64,000 nt of DNA. Source: Sphingomonas alba (GTDB lineage: Bacteria > Pseudomonadota > Alphaproteobacteria > Sphingomonadales > Sphingomonadaceae). Both the position numbers and the translations under genes were made by a program. The stretch spans positions 1,789,623 through 1,853,622 of the forward strand of contig NZ_JAMGBD010000001.1 in NCBI RefSeq assembly GCF_023516555.1. Direction: 5' to 3'. This document shows positions 35,165 to 44,439 of this stretch, piece after piece. The notes under the pieces are model-generated. The model saw only the letters and a list, made by a program, of their open reading frames with translations. It was not told the origin of the DNA and ran no database searches. The number at the start of each line of letters is the position of its first letter. Position 1 is the first letter of the stretch.

Positions 35165-36310
35165 ATGATCTCGCTTGCAAAGGAAGTCGCGGGCCTCGGC
35201 CAGACCGTCATGGTCCTGCAGGGCGGCGGCGCGCTCGGCGCATATCAGGTCGGAGTCTATGAAGCGCTTCACGAGGCCGGCATCGCGCCGACCTGGGTAA
35301 TCGGTACGTCGATCGGCGCGATTAACGCGTCGATCATCGCCGGCAGCAAGCCGGGCGAGCGGATCGAAAAGCTCTGCGACTTCTGGTCGCGCGTCCAGAA
35401 CGACCAGTTCGTGCCGGGCGGCCTTCCTGCCTGGATGGCAACGGCGGCGCGCAACTGGCAGTCGATCACGACCGGCGTCCCGGCGTTCTTCACGCCGAAC
35501 CCGGAGGCATTCCTTGGTCCGCACTATGAACTGGGTGCCGACAAGGCCGGCTATTATAGCGTCGATCCGCTTCGACAGACGCTGAGCGAGCTGGTCGACC
35601 TCGACGAGCTCAACCGGGGCGAGACGCGGATTACCGTAGGCGCCTCGTCAGTCCGGACCGCCGAGATGCGCTATTTCGACAGCCGCGACATGCCGCTGAC
35701 CCTCGACCATATCCTTGCATCCGGAGCGCTGCCGCCGGCCTTCCCGGCGGTCCGCATCGACGGTGAACTTTACTGGGATGGCGGCATTCTTTCGAACACG
35801 CCGGTCGAGGTCGTGTTCGACGACAATCCGCGCCGCGACAGCCTGGTCTTTGCTGTCCACATCTGGAATCCGCACGGCGACGAGCCTGAGACCATCTGGG
35901 AGGTGATGAACCGCCAGAAGGACATCCAATATTCGAGCCGCGCGGCATCGCACATCAAGCGCCAGCGGCAGCTGCACAAGCTGCGTCACATGGTGGCCGA
36001 GCTGGCGCAGCTGGTTCCCGAGGAAAAGCGGCGCGACAATCGGTTTGCCGACATGGCGAGTTACGGTTGCCTGACGCGGATGCACGTCGTCCGCCTGCTC
36101 GCCCCGGCACTCGATCACGAGGATCATAGCAAGGATATCGATTTTTCCGCCGGCGGAATCCGCCGCCGCCGCGAAGCGGGCTATAGCGACACGATGCGCA
36201 CGTTGGAGAAAGCGCCGTGGCGGACTCCGGTCGACGACCTTGAGGGTTTCATCCTGCACGAGGCCAGCGGGGGCCGCATGGTCGAGACCCCGGCGGCTAC
36301 CAGGCCATGA
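35165..36310 (+). CDS. Patatin-like phospholipase with DUF3734 domain
   Basis: 381 residues. Patatin domain (15-215): oxyanion hole GGGALGAYQVG, nucleophile elbow GTSIGA, and the dyad Asp in DGGILSNTP. The C-terminal half (about 230-380) matches the DUF3734 extension with KRQRQLHKLRHMVAELAQLV. No signal peptide. By family it hydrolyses acyl esters; the pairing with bdhA in proteobacteria points to polyhydroxyalkanoate or membrane-lipid turnover (inference). Start ATG 35165; the longer frame overlaps ndh. Confidence 0.88.
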   Translation: MISLAKEVAGLGQTVMVLQGGGALGAYQVGVYEALHEAGIAPTWVIGTSIGAINASIIAGSKPGERIEKLCDFWSRVQNDQFVPGGLPAWMATAARNWQSITTGVPAFFTPNPEAFLGPHYELGADKAGYYSVDPLRQTLSELVDLDELNRGETRITVGASSVRTAEMRYFDSRDMPLTLDHILASGALPPAFPAVRIDGELYWDGGILSNTPVEVVFDDNPRRDSLVFAVHIWNPHGDEPETIWEVMNRQKDIQYSSRAASHIKRQRQLHKLRHMVAELAQLVPEEKRRDNRFADMASYGCLTRMHVVRLLAPALDHEDHSKDIDFSAGGIRRRREAGYSDTMRTLEKAPWRTPVDDLEGFILHEASGGRMVETPAATRP

Positions 36311-36888
36311 AACCGCTTTCGGTCGCGGTGCTGCTCGGCTCCGTCCGCCGCGACCGTATGGGGCCGCGGGCGGCCCGGCTCGTGACACGGGAGCTTGAGC
36401 GGCGCGGGCACGAGGTTCACCTTGTGGATCCGCTCGAACTGAAACTGCCGCTGCTGGATCGGATGTACAAGGAGCATCCCGAAGGCCAGGCTCCACGAAA
36501 GCTTGAAAAACTGGCGCGGCTCTACCGCAAGGTCGATGGGTTCCTCATCGTCAGCGGCGAATATAATCACGGCATTCCACCCGCTTTGAAGAACCTCCTC
36601 GATCATTTCCTCGAAGAGTATTTTTGGCGTCCCTCGGGCATCGTCTGTTACTCCGCCGGCTCATTCGGCGGCGTGCGCGCTGCGATGCAATTACGCATGA
36701 CCCTTGCCGAACTCGGGATGTCCAGCGTCCCCAGCCTCCTGCCGATTCCGCGGATTGGGCAGCTATTGAACGAAAACGGGGTGGCGCAGGAAGACTTCCT
36801 CAACCATTCGGCGAGCCGGTTCATCGACGAATTTCTCTGGTATGCGTCGGCGCTGGCGGAGGCTCGAGCAGGCGGCACGCCATACTGA
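36307..36888 (+). CDS. NADPH-dependent FMN reductase family protein
   Basis: 193 residues, flavodoxin-like: VAVLLGSVRRDRMGPRAARLV binds FMN phosphate, and SGEYNHGIPPALKNLLDHF is the hallmark loop. It reduces quinones or flavins with NADPH. It overlaps the patatin stop by 4 bp (ATGA) and is the last gene of the bdhA-led string. Its exact substrate is unknown. Confidence 0.88.
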   Translation: MKPLSVAVLLGSVRRDRMGPRAARLVTRELERRGHEVHLVDPLELKLPLLDRMYKEHPEGQAPRKLEKLARLYRKVDGFLIVSGEYNHGIPPALKNLLDHFLEEYFWRPSGIVCYSAGSFGGVRAAMQLRMTLAELGMSSVPSLLPIPRIGQLLNENGVAQEDFLNHSASRFIDEFLWYASALAEARAGGTPY

Positions 36889-36991
36889 AGTTCGTTCAAT
36901 ACGGACGACGCATGGAAACCATGCCGAATCGCGATTTTTCCTGAGGCACTGAACAGGTCAGAATCCAGGGCATTCGAGAGGAGAAATCCCA

Positions 36992-37510
36992 ATGCCCAAG
37001 AAGTCGAACAAGCTGATGAAGAAGTTCCTCACGGTCCTGATTCTCGCAGGCCCGGGCACGGTGCTTAGCCCGATCGTAACTCCACCAGTCAGTGCCGCGG
37101 TTCCAATTGCCAGTGCGCATGCGGACGGCGTCATTCGCCAGAAGAGCGATTACGGCTTCGACGAAACCGTGGCTCGCCTCAAAGGCGATATCGCCGCCAA
37201 GGGCATTCGGTTCTTCGATGCCATCGACCATTCGCAGCTCGGCGCCAGCGCCAATTTGCAGATCAACCGGTCGACCCTCCTGCTGTTCGGCAACCCGCCG
37301 CTGGGTGTGCAGTTTCTCCAGTCCAATCCGCTTGCCGGCCTCGACTGGCCGGTCCGGATGCTGGTGACCCAGGACTCGGACGGAAGCGTCTGGGTCAGCT
37401 GGACGGACTTCCGTTTCGTTGCCGGCCGTTACCAGATTGCCGATCGCGAAGCCCAGATCGCCATGGCGAGCCAAGTCGCCGCCTCGATCGCCTCAGCCGC
37501 AAGGAAGTGA
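36992..37510 (+). CDS. Secreted DUF302 protein
   Basis: 172 residues: signal-like segment (FLTVLILAGPGTVLSPIV, 12-29), then a DUF302 core: SDYGFDETVARLKGDIAAKGIRFF, IDHSQLG, LLLFGNPPLGVQFLQSNPLAGLDWPVRMLV and VSWTDFRF. DUF302 proteins are small alpha/beta proteins with no settled role. A copy of the CCTGA motif (GCGATTTTTCCTGAGGC, 36931-36947) lies 45 bp before the ATG. It leads a three-gene set with the short gene and the sensor-like gene. Confidence 0.82.
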   Translation: MPKKSNKLMKKFLTVLILAGPGTVLSPIVTPPVSAAVPIASAHADGVIRQKSDYGFDETVARLKGDIAAKGIRFFDAIDHSQLGASANLQINRSTLLLFGNPPLGVQFLQSNPLAGLDWPVRMLVTQDSDGSVWVSWTDFRFVAGRYQIADREAQIAMASQVAASIASAARK

Positions 37511-37512
37511 CC

Positions 37513-37689
37513 ATGGTCAGCATCACACCGCTCAACGCCGCCGCCCCAGCCTCGCTTCCGCGCCGCGACCTGATCGCCATCTTCGCCTATCTCAATCGCC
37601 GCGGCGAAGAGCTGAAGCCGGAACGCGACCCCGCGGCCCAGGCCGACGGCGTCCTCCAACTGCTCGCAAGCGCCGCCCGCATGCAATGA
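37513..37689 (+). CDS. Small protein coupled to DUF302 and sensor genes
   Basis: 58 residues: DLIAIFAYLNRRGEELKPERDPAAQADGVLQL is amphipathic and acidic, the rest Ala-rich. It begins 3 bp after the DUF302 stop with AAGGAAG upstream, and its stop overlaps the next ATG, so it is translated in series with both neighbours. It could be a cytoplasmic partner of the membrane protein. No family recognised. Confidence 0.6.
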   Translation: MVSITPLNAAAPASLPRRDLIAIFAYLNRRGEELKPERDPAAQADGVLQLLASAARMQ

Positions 37690-39206
37690 CCGACATCGCA
37701 GCCGCCTCCCCCTCGACGGCCGCGAACTGGAGCCTCCCGCCGCTCAGCGGGAGGCTCCCTACTGCTTATCGGATCATCTGGGTCCTGCTCGCATTCGGGT
37801 CGGCCGCGACGCTCGCCTGGCTTGCCTATTCGGCAAGGATGGAAACGACGATCCTCATCCTGCGGCTTTGCAAGGGCGTCGTGCTGCTCGCGGTTGCGAC
37901 GATCCTCTTTCGCCGGCGTCAAAGCGACCTTGTGGCCGGACTCCTGTCCTCGGCATTCCTGTTATGGATCATCACCAGCAGCTTCGATGTCGCCGGCGGC
38001 AGCGTCCCGCTCGCGGTCGGCCTGGCGGACCGCCTGCGCTTCCTCCTGCTGGTCCTGGCTCTCCTGCTCTTCCCCAATGGTGAAATGACCCCGGCCTGGG
38101 CGCGATGGGTGGCGATCGCGGCCTGCGGAGTCTTCGTCCTCGGCCTCGTCGAAACCGTGGGGGCCGCCCCCGTGCATTTGTTCCTGCCGCTCGCGATCCT
38201 GTGCGTGCTGAGCGCGGTGACACTGCTTGTTGTCCGCTACCGCAACAGTGGATCCATGGCGGAGCGACAGCAATTGAAATGGATCGCTTTGGGCCTGGTG
38301 TCCGGAATTTCCTTGATCCTCGCGACAAGGGGCGGGGCGGCGTTGAATGCCGGCGCGGGAAGACCGGTGATCGAGCCCCTGGTGCTGGAAGGGCTGTTCC
38401 AGGCCGGCATCATCGCTATCGCAATCGGGTTCCTCGTCTCGCTTCTCCGCTATCGCCTGTACGATGCGGAAACGGTCATCAGCCGATCCGTCGCCTATGC
38501 GGCGCTGACATTGTCGCTCGTTGCCGTCTTTGCGGGCACCGAAGCGGTGATCGAAATGTTCGGGCAGCAGTACCTCGGGATGGGGCTTGGCAATATCTCG
38601 GCAACCATGGCCGCCGCCGTCGCCGCGGTGCTCCTTTCTCCGCTGCATGGCCGGATCACGGGCTGGGCCGAAAAGCGCTTCCAGCGCGACCTTGCGGAAT
38701 TGAAGGAGCAGCTGCCCGAATTTCTGGCCGAGCTCTCGGGGATCTCCTCGACGGCGCGTGTCGGCGAAATGGCGCTGCAGCGGATCGAAAGCGCGCTTTA
38801 TGCGGTGCGCACGGCGCTTGTCCTGGACTCCAGAGTCATTGCGACGACCGGTATCGATTTGCGCGCCACGGAGCATTGGCTGCAGGGCTGGTCGATACCC
38901 GATCCGCATCTTTTCCACGTCGAACCATCGTCGCCCTTCGCGTTGCGGATGCCGCTTCGCTGTCCATTCGGATCGCTCCGCGGCTGGCTCTTGCTTGGCC
39001 CGCGGCCGGACGGGACGCCCTTTGGCCGGGACGATCTCGACGCGCTCACCGCCATTGCCCCTTCGCTCAAGCGGGCCTTGTTCTCGGCGCGCGAAAGAGA
39101 GGTCGAGCGGGACCAGGAGCATGCCGAGCAGCGACGGCTACGGAAGGCCATCGAGTCGCTGGGCTCCCGGCTTGCTGCAGTCGAGCGGGCTAGCGACCGA
39201 ACCTAG
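37686..39206 (+). CDS. Membrane sensor-like protein without kinase domain
   Basis: 506 residues. Residues 25-325 hold about nine hydrophobic segments; around 255 comes LLRYRLYDAETVISRSVAYAALTL, a motif common in histidine kinases with this type of membrane input module, then a coiled region (FQRDLAELKEQLPEFLAEL) and a GAF-like segment (about 345-465). A terminal coiled tail ends the protein. No His-phosphorylation box or ATPase domain follows, so it cannot signal like a kinase. It is either a truncated kinase or a sensor working through a partner. Coupled to the small gene before it. Confidence 0.6.
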   Translation: MTDIAAASPSTAANWSLPPLSGRLPTAYRIIWVLLAFGSAATLAWLAYSARMETTILILRLCKGVVLLAVATILFRRRQSDLVAGLLSSAFLLWIITSSFDVAGGSVPLAVGLADRLRFLLLVLALLLFPNGEMTPAWARWVAIAACGVFVLGLVETVGAAPVHLFLPLAILCVLSAVTLLVVRYRNSGSMAERQQLKWIALGLVSGISLILATRGGAALNAGAGRPVIEPLVLEGLFQAGIIAIAIGFLVSLLRYRLYDAETVISRSVAYAALTLSLVAVFAGTEAVIEMFGQQYLGMGLGNISATMAAAVAAVLLSPLHGRITGWAEKRFQRDLAELKEQLPEFLAELSGISSTARVGEMALQRIESALYAVRTALVLDSRVIATTGIDLRATEHWLQGWSIPDPHLFHVEPSSPFALRMPLRCPFGSLRGWLLLGPRPDGTPFGRDDLDALTAIAPSLKRALFSAREREVERDQEHAEQRRLRKAIESLGSRLAAVERASDRT

Positions 39207-39224
39207 GCGGACATTCCACCGATG

Positions 39225-39905
39225 CTAGGCGGCGGGGCGTCGCAGCGTGCGGACCTTTGTTGCTGGCTCATCGGTCATCTGGTCCGGGTCGATGTCCATC
39301 TCGTGCATGTTCATGAGCGACGACATCAAGGCTTCGTCGGCACTCGAGCAGACGCCGAGGACAAGCGCTTCTTCGCAATCTTCGGCGGCGACGTAGGCGT
39401 GGCCCATGTTCGAATCGATGTAGATCGCTTCGCCAGTCTTCAGCGTGACCGGATCGTAGAATTGCGTGTGAACGACGATCGTGCCTTCCAGCACATGGAT
39501 ATATTCTTCACCGGCGTGGCTGACGAGGTCGCCGAATTCGCTCAATGACTTGGCGCGGATGCGGGTGAGGACGGGGACCATCCGCTTCCGCCGCAACTCC
39601 GTGCAAAGATAATAATAATCGTAGTTCGGGGTCGTTACGCGAACCGCGTCTTCGACCTTGCCGATGCTCCGGCGGGCGGTGATGGCTTCCACCTGCTCGG
39701 TTTCGGCGAACAGGTCGGAAATCGGGATCTGCAGTTTCTGACTGAGCTGCGCGAGCTTGTCATAGGTCAGCGTCAGGCGGTCGTTCTCCACCTTCGACAG
39801 GGTCGATAGCGGGATTCCGCTGTGCTCGCTCATCTCACGCAGCGTCCAATTCCTGTGATTTCTCAATTCCTTGAGAATCCGTCCAAGGGTCGGCCGCTCG
39901 CTCAA
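39225..39905 (-). CDS. XRE-family regulator with cupin domain
   Basis: 226 residues. HTH (8-62): LGRILKELRNHRNWTLREMS, IPLSTLSKVENDRLTLTYDKL. Cupin (115-180): HAGEEYIHVLEGTIVVHTQFY and GEAIYIDSNMGHAYV. This fold senses small ligands and controls neighbouring catabolic operons. It is divergent from the D-amino-acid cluster, with symmetric sequences in the gap. Likely local repressor or activator of the operon starting at 40030. Confidence 0.88.
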   Translation of the reverse strand: MSERPTLGRILKELRNHRNWTLREMSEHSGIPLSTLSKVENDRLTLTYDKLAQLSQKLQIPISDLFAETEQVEAITARRSIGKVEDAVRVTTPNYDYYYLCTELRRKRMVPVLTRIRAKSLSEFGDLVSHAGEEYIHVLEGTIVVHTQFYDPVTLKTGEAIYIDSNMGHAYVAAEDCEEALVLGVCSSADEALMSSLMNMHEMDIDPDQMTDEPATKVRTLRRPAA

Positions 39906-39919
39906 TTCCGTCGCTCCCG

Positions 39920-39964
39920 TAATGAGTTTGACATTTTTCCAATCAGGCTCATTATGTCCTCATT
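39920..39964. promoter_or_regulatory. Repeated CTCATT / AATGAG half-sites before the XRE-cupin gene
   Basis: TAATGAG (39920-39926) is inverted to CTCATTA (39948-39954), and a second CTCATT starts at 39959, 11 bp (one turn) after the other. They sit just upstream of the XRE-cupin start, in the divergent gap, and so are a likely binding site for it. Confidence 0.5.
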
Positions 39965-39986
39965 CGACACATTTGTCACGATAAGG

Positions 39987-40011
39987 CGATTTGCCTCTGA
40001 TGAGCAAATCG
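39987..40011. promoter_or_regulatory. Perfect inverted repeat in the leader of the serine hydrolase gene
   Basis: CGATTTGC-CTCTGATGA-GCAAATCG, perfect 8-bp arms, ends a few bases before GGAGGGGAG, the ribosome site of the gene at 40030. It could be an operator or a leader hairpin that affects translation. Confidence 0.5.
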
Positions 40012-40029
40012 TTTGGAGGGGAGAGAAAA

Positions 40030-42048
40030 ATGCGGAAATTGGCTGCATTCTTTGCGGCGATTCTGGGGGCTGCCGTCCTGTCTGGCGCTAATGCCCAGAC
40101 CGTTCAACCGACTTTGGGCCCCAAGCCCACTGTTACTGCAGCACCCAGCGCCGAGTCGCTCCCCGCGGCGGCGGATTCGAGCGGAGTCGCCGCACCGCTC
40201 GACGCGCAAGACGTCAATGCCTGGCTCGACGGCTACGTGCCGATCGCGATCGGCCGGGCAGATATTCCCGGTGCCGTGGTGGTCGTCGTCAAGGACGGCC
40301 AGATCCTGACCAGCCGGGGCTACGGCTATTCGGACGTCGCCAAGCGCTCGCCTGTCGATCCGCACAGCACCCTGTTCCGCCCGGGTTCGATCTCCAAGCT
40401 CTTCACCTGGACCGCGGTCATGCAGCTGGTCCAGGAGGGCAAGCTGAACCTCGACGAGGACATCAACAAATATATCGATTTCAAGGTGCCGCCGCGCAAC
40501 GGCAAGCCGATCACGCTGCGCAACATCATGACCCACACGTCGGGTTTCGAAGAGCAGGTGATGGACCTGATCGCCATCGATCAGAAGAAGTACGTCCCCT
40601 ACGACCAGATCATCAAGCGCTGGATTCCGAAGCGGGTTTATGACCCGGGCACGACTCCGGCCTATTCGAACTATGCGACCGCGATCGCCGGCTACATCGT
40701 CAGCCGAGTCTCTGGCCAGCCGTTCGACGATTATATCCAGCAGCACGTCTTCGCGCCCGCGGGGATGAAGTTGGCGACCTTCAGCCAGCCGCTTCCCGCC
40801 AACCTGAAGCCGTACATGTCGCAGGGCTATTTGCCCGGCAAGGACAAACCCTACGGCTATGAATATGTCGGCGTTTCCCCGGCCGGCAGCCTTGCCGCCA
40901 GCGGCGACGACATGGGCCGTTTCATGATCGCCCATCTCAACAACGGCGGCCCGCTGCTGAAGCCGGAAACCGCCAAGCTGATGCACACGACGGCCAACGA
41001 TCCCATTCCCGGCCTGCAGAAGATGTCGCTCGGCTTCTACCAGTCGGACATCAATGGGCATCGGGTCGACTCGCACGGCGGCGATACGGTCGCGTTCCAC
41101 AGCGATTTGCATCTCTTCCTGAATGACAATGTCGGCCTGTTCGTGTCGTTCAACAGCCCAGGCAAGGAAGGCGCCGCACATGCCCTGCGCACCGCGCTGC
41201 TCGAGAAGTTCGCGGACCGCTACTTCCCGGCACCGGCGGATGTCCGGACACTCGATGCCAAGGACGCCCGCGCCAATGCTGAAAAGCTGGCCGGCACCTG
41301 GTCGACTTCGCGCCGGTCGTTCTCGACCTTCATCGGCGTCGTCGACCTGATCAGCCAGACCAAGGTCGGTGTCGATGCCGACGGCCGTCCGGTCGTCGCC
41401 GACGCACTGTTCATGGGCCTTGGCGGCCAGCCGCGGAAATGGGTCGCGTCCGGCCCGATGCAGTGGCGCGATCCGGACAGCCACGAAACCCTCGGCGCCA
41501 ATGTCGTCAATGGCAAGGCCGTCCGCTTCAGCCTCGGCAGCGTCGCCCCGATCATCGTCTGGGACCGCACGCCCTGGTACCAGGATTCGGCCTGGCTGCT
41601 GCCGCTGACCTATCTCGGCCTCGCAGTCCTGTTCCTGACCACGGTCCTGTGGCCGGTCCGGGCGCTGGTTCGCCGCAAATATGGCGCCAAGCTTGCGCTC
41701 GAAGGGCGTGAGCTCAAGGCCTACAAGGCGAGCCGCATCGCCGCGACCGCGATCCTGCTCACGCTTGTGGCCTGGATTGTCATGATTTCGACGATGTTCG
41801 GCGACCTCAATTACCTCAGCGCCAGCTTCCTGCCGGTCGTGCTGACGGTCCAGGTCATCACCTTCATCACCTTCATCGGCGGCTTCCTGGCGACGCTCTG
41901 GTACGCGCTCAGCGTCTGGCGGCGGACGGGCGGCTGGAAGGCGACCTGGAAGGCCAAGCTCTGGAGCCTGCTGCTGGTCGTGTCGTCGGCGACGATCCTC
42001 TGGATCGGCCTCGTCTACCACCTGATCGGCTTCGCGACGAAGTACTGA
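40030..42048 (+). CDS. Exported serine hydrolase (class C beta-lactamase fold) with membrane tail
   Basis: 672 residues: signal peptide (1-22), Beta-lactamase domain (about 60-420) with nucleophile S120-x2-K123 (SISK), a YSN tyrosine motif in AYSNYAT, and GDTVAFHSD. After residue 520 come about four membrane helices. Such enzymes act on D-residues in peptides (DD-peptidase, D-aminopeptidase or amidase). It heads a tight operon for D-amino-acid use, so it likely cuts peptides at the cell envelope. The next gene starts at its last stop base. Confidence 0.8.
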   Translation: MRKLAAFFAAILGAAVLSGANAQTVQPTLGPKPTVTAAPSAESLPAAADSSGVAAPLDAQDVNAWLDGYVPIAIGRADIPGAVVVVVKDGQILTSRGYGYSDVAKRSPVDPHSTLFRPGSISKLFTWTAVMQLVQEGKLNLDEDINKYIDFKVPPRNGKPITLRNIMTHTSGFEEQVMDLIAIDQKKYVPYDQIIKRWIPKRVYDPGTTPAYSNYATAIAGYIVSRVSGQPFDDYIQQHVFAPAGMKLATFSQPLPANLKPYMSQGYLPGKDKPYGYEYVGVSPAGSLAASGDDMGRFMIAHLNNGGPLLKPETAKLMHTTANDPIPGLQKMSLGFYQSDINGHRVDSHGGDTVAFHSDLHLFLNDNVGLFVSFNSPGKEGAAHALRTALLEKFADRYFPAPADVRTLDAKDARANAEKLAGTWSTSRRSFSTFIGVVDLISQTKVGVDADGRPVVADALFMGLGGQPRKWVASGPMQWRDPDSHETLGANVVNGKAVRFSLGSVAPIIVWDRTPWYQDSAWLLPLTYLGLAVLFLTTVLWPVRALVRRKYGAKLALEGRELKAYKASRIAATAILLTLVAWIVMISTMFGDLNYLSASFLPVVLTVQVITFITFIGGFLATLWYALSVWRRTGGWKATWKAKLWSLLLVVSSATILWIGLVYHLIGFATKY

Positions 42049-43058
42049 TGGGCCAGTCCTTAGCCTATCGGGTCGAGCGTCACGCGCTCGCGGCGCCGTT
42101 CCGCATATCCGGTTATGTCTTCGAGGCGTCCGACCTGGTCGTCGTCGAGCTGACCGACGGAACGCACCGCGGGCGCGGCGAGGGCGGCGGTGTCTATTAT
42201 CTCGGCGACGAGGCGCCGCAGATGATCGAGCAGCTCGAAGCCAATCGCGTGGCCATCGAAGCATGCGAAAGCCGAGAGGAACTCCGCCAGATCCTCCCAC
42301 CCGGCGGCGCCCGCAACGCGGTCGATTGCGCGATGTGGGAACTGGAGGCGAGCCGCCAGAACGTCCCCGCCTACAAGCTTGCGGGATTCGACGCGCTGAA
42401 GCCGCTGGTGACGACCTTCACACTCGGCGCCGACGAACCGGAAATCATGGCAGAAGGTGCGCGCAACTACGTCGGCGCGCGTGCCATCAAGATCAAACTG
42501 ACGGGCTCGCTAGAGCTGGACGTCGCCCGCGTGCGGGCTGTCCGCGAAGCGCGCCCGGATGTCTGGATCGGTGTCGACGCCAACCAGGGCTATGGCATCC
42601 AGGATCTGAACGCTTTGATCCAGGCCATGGACCGCCTGAAAGTCTCGCTCATCGAGCAGCCGCTGCGCCGCGGGGCGGAGGCGGACCTGGATCGGTTCAA
42701 CAGCGCCATCCCGCTGGCCGCCGACGAGAGCGCGCTCAGCCTCGACGATGTCGCCGGGCTGGTCGGCCGCTTCCAGGTCGTGAACATCAAGCTCGACAAG
42801 TGCGGCGGCCTGACCGAGGCGCTGCTGATCGCCAAGGAAGCGCGACGGCTTGGCCTGGGCGTGATGGTCGGCAACATGGTCGGCACCAGCCTGGCGATGG
42901 CGCCGGCGTTCATCCTCGGCCAACTCTGCGAGATCGTCGACCTCGATGGCCCCACCTTCCTCAAAGAGGACCGTGTGCCGGGTGTCGAATATGGCGACGG
43001 CAGGATCTGGTGCCCGGACGAGGTCTGGGGCACGCCTTCGACGGTGTTTGCCGCGTGA
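42048..43058 (+). CDS. Dipeptide epimerase / DgcA-like enolase superfamily protein
   Basis: 336 residues, muconate-lactonising-enzyme branch. Acid/base Lys in RAIKIKLTG (K-x-K), metal ligands in VDANQGY (Asp), LIEQP (Glu), AADESALS (Asp-Glu), and second Lys in VNIKLDKCGG. The usual names are L-Ala-D/L-Glu epimerase and, in D-glutamate operons, DgcA. Here DUF1611/DgcN lies four genes on, favouring a D-glutamate role: racemising N-acyl-D-glutamate. Overlaps the gene before and the transporter after. Substrate is inference. Confidence 0.82.
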   Translation: MGQSLAYRVERHALAAPFRISGYVFEASDLVVVELTDGTHRGRGEGGGVYYLGDEAPQMIEQLEANRVAIEACESREELRQILPPGGARNAVDCAMWELEASRQNVPAYKLAGFDALKPLVTTFTLGADEPEIMAEGARNYVGARAIKIKLTGSLELDVARVRAVREARPDVWIGVDANQGYGIQDLNALIQAMDRLKVSLIEQPLRRGAEADLDRFNSAIPLAADESALSLDDVAGLVGRFQVVNIKLDKCGGLTEALLIAKEARRLGLGVMVGNMVGTSLAMAPAFILGQLCEIVDLDGPTFLKEDRVPGVEYGDGRIWCPDEVWGTPSTVFAA

Positions 43059-44353
43059 GCGCGCAGGGGAACTGGTTCGGTCAGCCGCGCGGCCTGACAA
43101 TCCTGTTCCTCACGAACATGTGGGAGCAATTCTCCTACTTCGGAATGCGGGCGCTGCTCGTCTATTACATGACGACGACGATGCTGTTCGGCCAGGAAAA
43201 GGCCTCCAGCATCTACGGCCTCTACACCGCTTTCGCTTATTTCACGCCGATCATCGGCGGGACGATCGCCGATCGCTGGCTGGGCAAGCGCCGGGCGGTG
43301 ATCATCGGTGCGACCGTCATGGCGGCGGGCCATTTCATGATGGCCTTCCAGCCGGCCTTCTATTTCGCGCTGGCGACCATCGCGCTCGGCAACGGCCTGT
43401 TCCTTCCCACCCTGCCGAGCCAGATCAACGACCTCTACAAGGCCGACGATCCGCGCCGGCCCTGGGCCTACAACGTCTATTATGTCGGCGTGAACCTGGG
43501 CGCTTTCCTGGCGCCTTTGGTCTGTGGTTTCCTCGGCGAGCGATATGGCTGGCACTGGGGCTTCGGTGCCGCCGGCGTCGGCATGCTTTCGGGCCTTTTC
43601 ATCTATCTCTGGGGCAAGCCCTATTTGCCCGACGAACAGGCGCAGGTTGAACCAGCGACGCCCACCGCCGCGAAGTCGCATCGCGGCCGCGACACCATCC
43701 TGCTGCTGCTCGGCATCGGGCTTGCCGTGACGATCTTCCGCGGCGCTTATGAGCAGATCGGTAATACGTTCGCGTTGTGGATGCGCGACGATGTGAGTCG
43801 GGTGATCGGCGGGGTCGAGATCGGCGCGGCCATGTTCTTCTCGCTCAACCCGCTGCTCGTCATGGTGATGACGCCGTTGCTACTGGCGCGGTGGAAGCGC
43901 CAGGCGGAAAAGGGCCGCGAGCTGTCGCCAACGCAGAAGATGGCGTGCGGTGCGCTGATCGTTGCAGCGTCCTATTTGCTGGTTGCCGGCGCCGAGGCCT
44001 TCAGCGGCGGTGGGCGCGCTCACTGGCTGTGGCTGCTCAGCTACTTCGTCGTTTTCACGCTCGGCGAACTCTACATCCTGCCGAACGGCCTGGGCGTTTT
44101 TGCGCGCCTCGCGCCGCAGAAACTCGGCGCGACCACGGTCGCCTCCTGGTACCTTGCAACCTTCGCCGGCAGCCTCGCGGCCGGCCAGGTCGGGCGCCTC
44201 TGGAGCCACCTCGACCATATCCAATTCTTCGTGCTGCTCGCGGGCATCGCCTCGATCGCAGCGGCCATCCTGTACCTGCTCGACCGGCCGACGAGGCGGA
44301 TCCTCGGGCAGGTCTCGCCACCGCGAGAACCGGCGCTGGAGGTGGCTGCATGA
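43055..44353 (+). CDS. POT/PTR-family peptide MFS transporter
   Basis: 432 residues. NMWEQFSYFGMRALLVYYM near residue 20 is the POT signature helix, GGTIADRWLGKRRAVIIG the conserved cytoplasmic loop, and YNVYYVGVNLGAFLAPLVCGFL the second motif; ExxER-type residues lie in the first helix (WEQ). It imports di/tripeptides with protons. It starts at a GTG overlapping the previous stop; a longer frame is spurious. It fits inner-membrane uptake of peptides brought in by the TonB receptor. Confidence 0.88.
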   Translation: MSAQGNWFGQPRGLTILFLTNMWEQFSYFGMRALLVYYMTTTMLFGQEKASSIYGLYTAFAYFTPIIGGTIADRWLGKRRAVIIGATVMAAGHFMMAFQPAFYFALATIALGNGLFLPTLPSQINDLYKADDPRRPWAYNVYYVGVNLGAFLAPLVCGFLGERYGWHWGFGAAGVGMLSGLFIYLWGKPYLPDEQAQVEPATPTAAKSHRGRDTILLLLGIGLAVTIFRGAYEQIGNTFALWMRDDVSRVIGGVEIGAAMFFSLNPLLVMVMTPLLLARWKRQAEKGRELSPTQKMACGALIVAASYLLVAGAEAFSGGGRAHWLWLLSYFVVFTLGELYILPNGLGVFARLAPQKLGATTVASWYLATFAGSLAAGQVGRLWSHLDHIQFFVLLAGIASIAAAILYLLDRPTRRILGQVSPPREPALEVAA

Positions 44354-44439
44354 CATCGAATTCCTGGGGAATTTCTGGCGCTTCGGCGCTGCGTAAATCT
44401 GCCGTGAGGGCGGCGGAAACTGGTTCAAGGGGAGTGAAC

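Noticed and set aside
37419..37685. N-terminal extension of sensor-like gene
   Set aside because: Overlaps DUF302 and small gene; the ATGA start at 37686 is better.
39976..42300. 774-codon open frame antisense to the serine hydrolase
   Set aside because: Exact shadow of the plus-strand hydrolase; Arg/Asp-rich composition typical of antisense frames in high-GC DNA.
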